Shown here piece by piece: positions 48,211 through 50,823 of a stretch of 50,823 bases of DNA. The number at the start of each line of letters is the position of its first letter. Position 1 is the first letter of the stretch. The stretch comes from Oscillospiraceae bacterium (GTDB lineage Bacteria; Bacillota; Clostridia; Oscillospirales; Oscillospiraceae). Under the pieces are notes generated by a model. That model was not told the DNA's origin, did no database searches, and saw only the letters and a list, made by a program, of their open reading frames with translations. The stretch covers positions 1-50,823 of the forward strand of contig CACWHX010000024.1 in the NCBI GenBank assembly GCA_902760845.1, written 5' to 3'. The position numbers and the translations under genes are program-made.

Positions 48211-49580
48211 TTAAAGAATACAAAACCATTCAGGAAATCGCCAGCCCTCTGATGCTGGTTAAGCAGGTTGAGGGCGTCACCTACGACGAGCTGGCGGAAA
48301 TTGAGCTGCCGGACGGCGAGGTCCGCCGCTGCAAGGTGCTCGAGGTCGAGGGCGACACTGCCGTCGTCCAGCTCTTCGAGAGCGCGCAGGGCATCAATCT
48401 CGCGCAGAGCAAGGTGCGCTTTCTGGGCCACCCGCTGGAGCTTGGCGTCTCCGAGGATATGCTCGGCCGCGTGTTCAACGGCATGGGCGAGCCGATCGAC
48501 GGCGGCCCGGAAATTCTGGCCGACGAGCACCACGACATCAACGGCCTGCCGATGAACCCGGCGGCGCGCGCGTACCCGGCCGAGTTTATCCAGACCGGCG
48601 TCTCCACCATCGACGGGCTGAACACCCTCGTCCGCGGCCAGAAGCTGCCGATCTTCTCCGCGTCCGGCCTGCCGCACGCGAACCTCGCGGCGCAGATCGC
48701 GCGTCAGGCGCGCGTGCTGGGCGACGAGGAGACGTTCGCGGTCGTCTTCGCCGCCATCGGCATCACGTTCGAGGAGTCTGAGTACTTCATTCAGGAGTTC
48801 CGTCGCACCGGCGCCATTGACCGTACGGTCGTGTTCTCCAACCTTGCGAACGACCCCGCCGTCGAGCGTATCGCGACGCCGCGTATGGCGCTGACCGCCG
48901 CGGAGTATCTGGCGTTCGAGAAGGATATGCAGGTGCTGGTCATTCTCACGGACATCACGAACTACGCCGAGGCGCTGCGCGAGGTCTCCGCCGCGAAGAA
49001 GGAGGTCCCGGGCCGCCGCGGCTATCCCGGCTATCTTTACACCGACCTTGCGACGCTGTATGAACGCGCCGGCCGCCGCATCGGCAAGCGCGGCTCGATC
49101 ACGATGATCCCCATCCTGACCATGCCGGAGGACGACAAGACCCACCCGATCCCCGACCTCACCGGTTATATCACCGAGGGGCAGATCATCCTCTCCCGCG
49201 ACCTGCACCGCAAGGGCATCGTCCCGCCTGTGGACGTTCTGCCGAGCCTGTCCCGTCTGAAGGACAAGGGCATCGGCGAGGGCAAGACCCGCGAGGACCA
49301 CGCCGGCACGATGAACCAGTTGTTCGCGGCCTATGCCCGCGGCAAGGACGCCAAGGAGCTCATGACCATCCTCGGCGAGGCGGCGCTGTCGGACGACGAC
49401 AAGCAGTTTGCGAAGTTTGCCGACGCCTTCGAGCAGGAGTACGTCAATCAGGGCAACGAGGTCAACCGATCCATCGAGGACACGCTGAATCTCGGCTGGG
49501 AGTTGCTGCGCATCCTGCCGCGCACCGAACTCAAGCGAATCAAGCCCGAGATGATCGAAAAGTACATGCCCGAGGCATGA
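48207..49580 (+). CDS. ntpB: V-type ATP synthase subunit B (non-catalytic)
   Basis: 457-aa regulatory nucleotide-site subunit. The P-loop is replaced by [20 protein letters not shown] near 147-167, as usual in B subunits; other marks are [15 protein letters not shown] near 180, [32 protein letters not shown] near 250, and [15 protein letters not shown] near 311. GTG start at 48207, preceded by GGAGGTGAGGAGCA and translationally coupled to ntpA. Confidence 0.97.
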   Translation: MIKEYKTIQEIASPLMLVKQVEGVTYDELAEIELPDGEVRRCKVLEVEGDTAVVQLFESAQGINLAQSKVRFLGHPLELGVSEDMLGRVFNGMGEPIDGGPEILADEHHDINGLPMNPAARAYPAEFIQTGVSTIDGLNTLVRGQKLPIFSASGLPHANLAAQIARQARVLGDEETFAVVFAAIGITFEESEYFIQEFRRTGAIDRTVVFSNLANDPAVERIATPRMALTAAEYLAFEKDMQVLVILTDITNYAEALREVSAAKKEVPGRRGYPGYLYTDLATLYERAGRRIGKRGSITMIPILTMPEDDKTHPIPDLTGYITEGQIILSRDLHRKGIVPPVDVLPSLSRLKDKGIGEGKTREDHAGTMNQLFAAYARGKDAKELMTILGEAALSDDDKQFAKFADAFEQEYVNQGNEVNRSIEDTLNLGWELLRILPRTELKRIKPEMIEKYMPEA

Positions 49581-49616
49581 GACGCGCGTTTGCTGCCAAC
49601 CAAGTGAGGTGATTTG

Positions 49617-50270
49617 ATGGCAACTACCGCAATTACCCCGACCAGAATGGTGCTCAACCAGCTCAAGGGCCGGCTGAAAACCGCTCGCAGGGGTCATAAG
49701 CTCCTCAAGGACAAACGCGACGAGCTGATGCGGCAATTCCTTGACATTGTGCGGCTGAACAAGCAGTTGCGCATCAAGGTCGAGCAGGGGCTGACCGAGG
49801 CGTTCGGCTCGCTCTCCGTCGCGTCGGCGATCATGTCCCCGGAAATGCTGGAGCAGGCGCTGCTCTATCCGCGCCAGAGCGTGGAGCTTGGGATGTCTCA
49901 TAAGAACATCATGAGCGTCAACGTCCCGGTGTACGACTTCAAGACCAAAAACAGCGACCCGTCCGAGATTTTCCCGTACGGCTTTGCGCAGACGTCCGGC
50001 GAGCTGGACGACGCGCTGGAAAAGCTTGCGCAGGTATTTGAGGATATGCTGGAGCTGGCGCAGATTGAGAAGAGCATGCAGATGCTTGCGCAGGAGATCG
50101 AAAAGACCCGCCGCCGCGTCAACGCGCTGGAGTATGTCATGATCCCGGAGCTGGAGGAAAACATCCGCTACATCACGATGAAGCTGGACGAAAATGAAAG
50201 CTCCACGAAGGTCCGCCTGATGAAGGTCAAGGAAATGGTCCTTCAGGACGCGCACCATTACGAGCGATAA
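49617..50270 (+). CDS. ntpD: V-type ATPase central-shaft subunit D
   Basis: 217-aa long helical hairpin forming the rotor axle within the A3B3 head. Family signature TPTRMVLNQLKGRLKTARRGHKLLKDKRDELMRQF near 8-42 and C-terminal RRRVNALEYVMIPELEENIRYITMKLDE near 156. ATG at 49617 four nt after GAGGTGA; a TTG one codon earlier is less likely. Last gene of the operon; followed by a hairpin. Confidence 0.95.
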   Translation: MATTAITPTRMVLNQLKGRLKTARRGHKLLKDKRDELMRQFLDIVRLNKQLRIKVEQGLTEAFGSLSVASAIMSPEMLEQALLYPRQSVELGMSHKNIMSVNVPVYDFKTKNSDPSEIFPYGFAQTSGELDDALEKLAQVFEDMLELAQIEKSMQMLAQEIEKTRRRVNALEYVMIPELEENIRYITMKLDENESSTKVRLMKVKEMVLQDAHHYER

Positions 50271-50281
50271 ACATTCACACA

Positions 50282-50322
50282 CAGAAACTCAGACGGCACC
50301 GGCAGGGCTGTCTGAGTTTCTG
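50282..50322 (+). terminator. Hairpin ending the V-type ATPase operon
   Basis: 13-bp stem CAGAAACTCAGAC/GTCTGAGTTTCTG with a 15-nt loop, 11 nt past the ntpD stop. No T run follows (CATTCTGCC), so it is a probable rather than a certain intrinsic terminator. Confidence 0.6.
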
Positions 50323-50384
50323 CATTCTGCCCGATTGGTTCGTTACTGTACCGAAGTCGTTGATCGTAGTGTGGGCGTCGGCGT

Positions 50385-50651
50385 GGTGGTTGATTGTGCC
50401 TGGTGTCCTCGTTAATATACCGCAGTCGTTGACGTACTGCTGGCATTCCACCCGCTTTCTTTTCAGCGCGAAAAGAAAGCCGGTGGAGCCGGAAAGAAAC
50501 GCTGAAAGGTGCGGTGGTAGGCATCGCTTCTTCCGGAACCGCGCGCAGAGCGCGCGGTTCCGGGGGCTTACCTTTCTACGGTCGGACGCGCCCGTACGAG
50601 CGGCGCAAGTGCGCCGCCGTAGTGCAGGGTGCGGGATACGCGGCTTGGTTG
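50385..50651. repeat. Dispersed ~266-bp multi-hairpin element, copy B
   Basis: Same orientation and layout as 21634-21899: shared TGGTTGATTGTGCC, ATACCGCAG, GCATTCCACC, the CTTTCTTTT/AAAAGAAAG stem, CGGAACCGCGCGC/GCGCGCGGTTCCG stem, GGGGGCTTACCTTTCTACG and the GGCGCAAGTGCGCC stem. Here the first section occurs twice in tandem (TCGTTA...ACCG.AGTCGTTGA.CGTA at about 50340 and 50409). Confidence 0.8.
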
Positions 50652-50823
50652 GAATCTTGGTGCGGAGTAAGGGGTGCGGGATTTTTCCCGGCCCCTTTTA
50701 TAACGAACTGCAATCATTGTCTTGGTGCAGAATCCACCCCATTTCTTTCCGTCTTGCCGGAAAGAAACGCGGTGGAGCCGCAAAGAAAGGGGCGCTTTGG
50801 TCAAGGGGCTACCGCCCCTTAAC
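50652..50823. other. Gene-free right edge with related hairpins
   Basis: Contains AAGGGG...GGGA/TCCC...CCCCTT around 50669-50699 and TTTCTTTCCG/CGGAAAGAAA (50742-50751 with 50758-50767), followed by CGCGGTGGAGCCGCAAAGAAAG, which echoes the GGTGGAGCCGGAAAGAAACGC segment of the 266-bp element. No credible gene. Confidence 0.5.

Overview
The window is about 51 kb of GC-rich, low-GC-spaced Firmicutes-type chromosome. Strong purine-rich Shine-Dalgarno sites, TTGACA/TATAAT promoters with 17-bp spacers, SLH-domain and LPXTG surface proteins, ECF-type vitamin and metal uptake parts, a flavodiiron protein and a V-type (Na+-type) ATPase together suggest an anaerobic, gut-type Clostridia, probably Oscillospiraceae/Ruminococcaceae-like. 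This placement is inference from gene content; there is no rRNA or other marker here. I saw no tRNA, rRNA or CRISPR array.

Layout. 1-1.5 kb: remnant of a mobile element, a large serine recombinase that has lost its catalytic N-terminus behind three 24-bp repeats resembling an IS end. 1.5-3.4 kb: a duplicated-domain lipoprotein and an SGNH hydrolase. 3.5-6.7 kb: a thiamine salvage operon (MTH1187-type protein, thiW, thiM, thiE, HAD phosphatase) read leftward from a promoter, TPP riboswitch and regulated terminator. 7-13.2 kb: one 2085-aa surface adhesin with CHAP, BspA-type repeats, thioester-like and Cna-B/SpaA domains, which looks like two LPXTG proteins fused in frame. 13.3-18.7 kb: flavodiiron/flavin reductase/double rubredoxin protein with thioredoxin, an SLH protein, and a PP2C phosphatase on an apparently leaderless mRNA. 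18.8-21.5 kb: cobalt/nickel ECF transporter cbiM-cbiQ-cbiO. 22-27.7 kb: SLH amidase, nucleotidyltransferase, DUF2461 protein, D-2-hydroxyacid dehydrogenase and a MerR regulator.

27.8-36.2 kb is an eight-gene aromatic amino acid operon (aminotransferase, pheA, aroB, aroE-aroK fusion, aroQ, aroA, tyrA, aroF; no aroC) preceded by a 45-codon leader ORF crowded with Tyr, Phe and Trp codons and by an intrinsic terminator: a classical translation-coupled attenuator. 36.3-38 kb holds divergent bioY and birA with two BirA operators laid over both promoters. Then come a LysR regulator, a YugP-type membrane protease, a 22-aa mini-lipoprotein and an E2-like acyltransferase homologue lacking the catalytic His. 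41.4-50.3 kb is a complete V-type ATPase operon in the same order as Enterococcus hirae ntpFIKECGABD, with Na+-site residues in the c-ring subunit.

Several intergenic regions carry dispersed repeats not explained by genes: a ~266-bp multi-hairpin element present twice (21.6 and 50.4 kb), a ~26-bp palindrome present five times, and a seven-hairpin array at 24.7-25.0 kb. Together with the aromatic leader peptide and the fused adhesin these are the most interesting signals.
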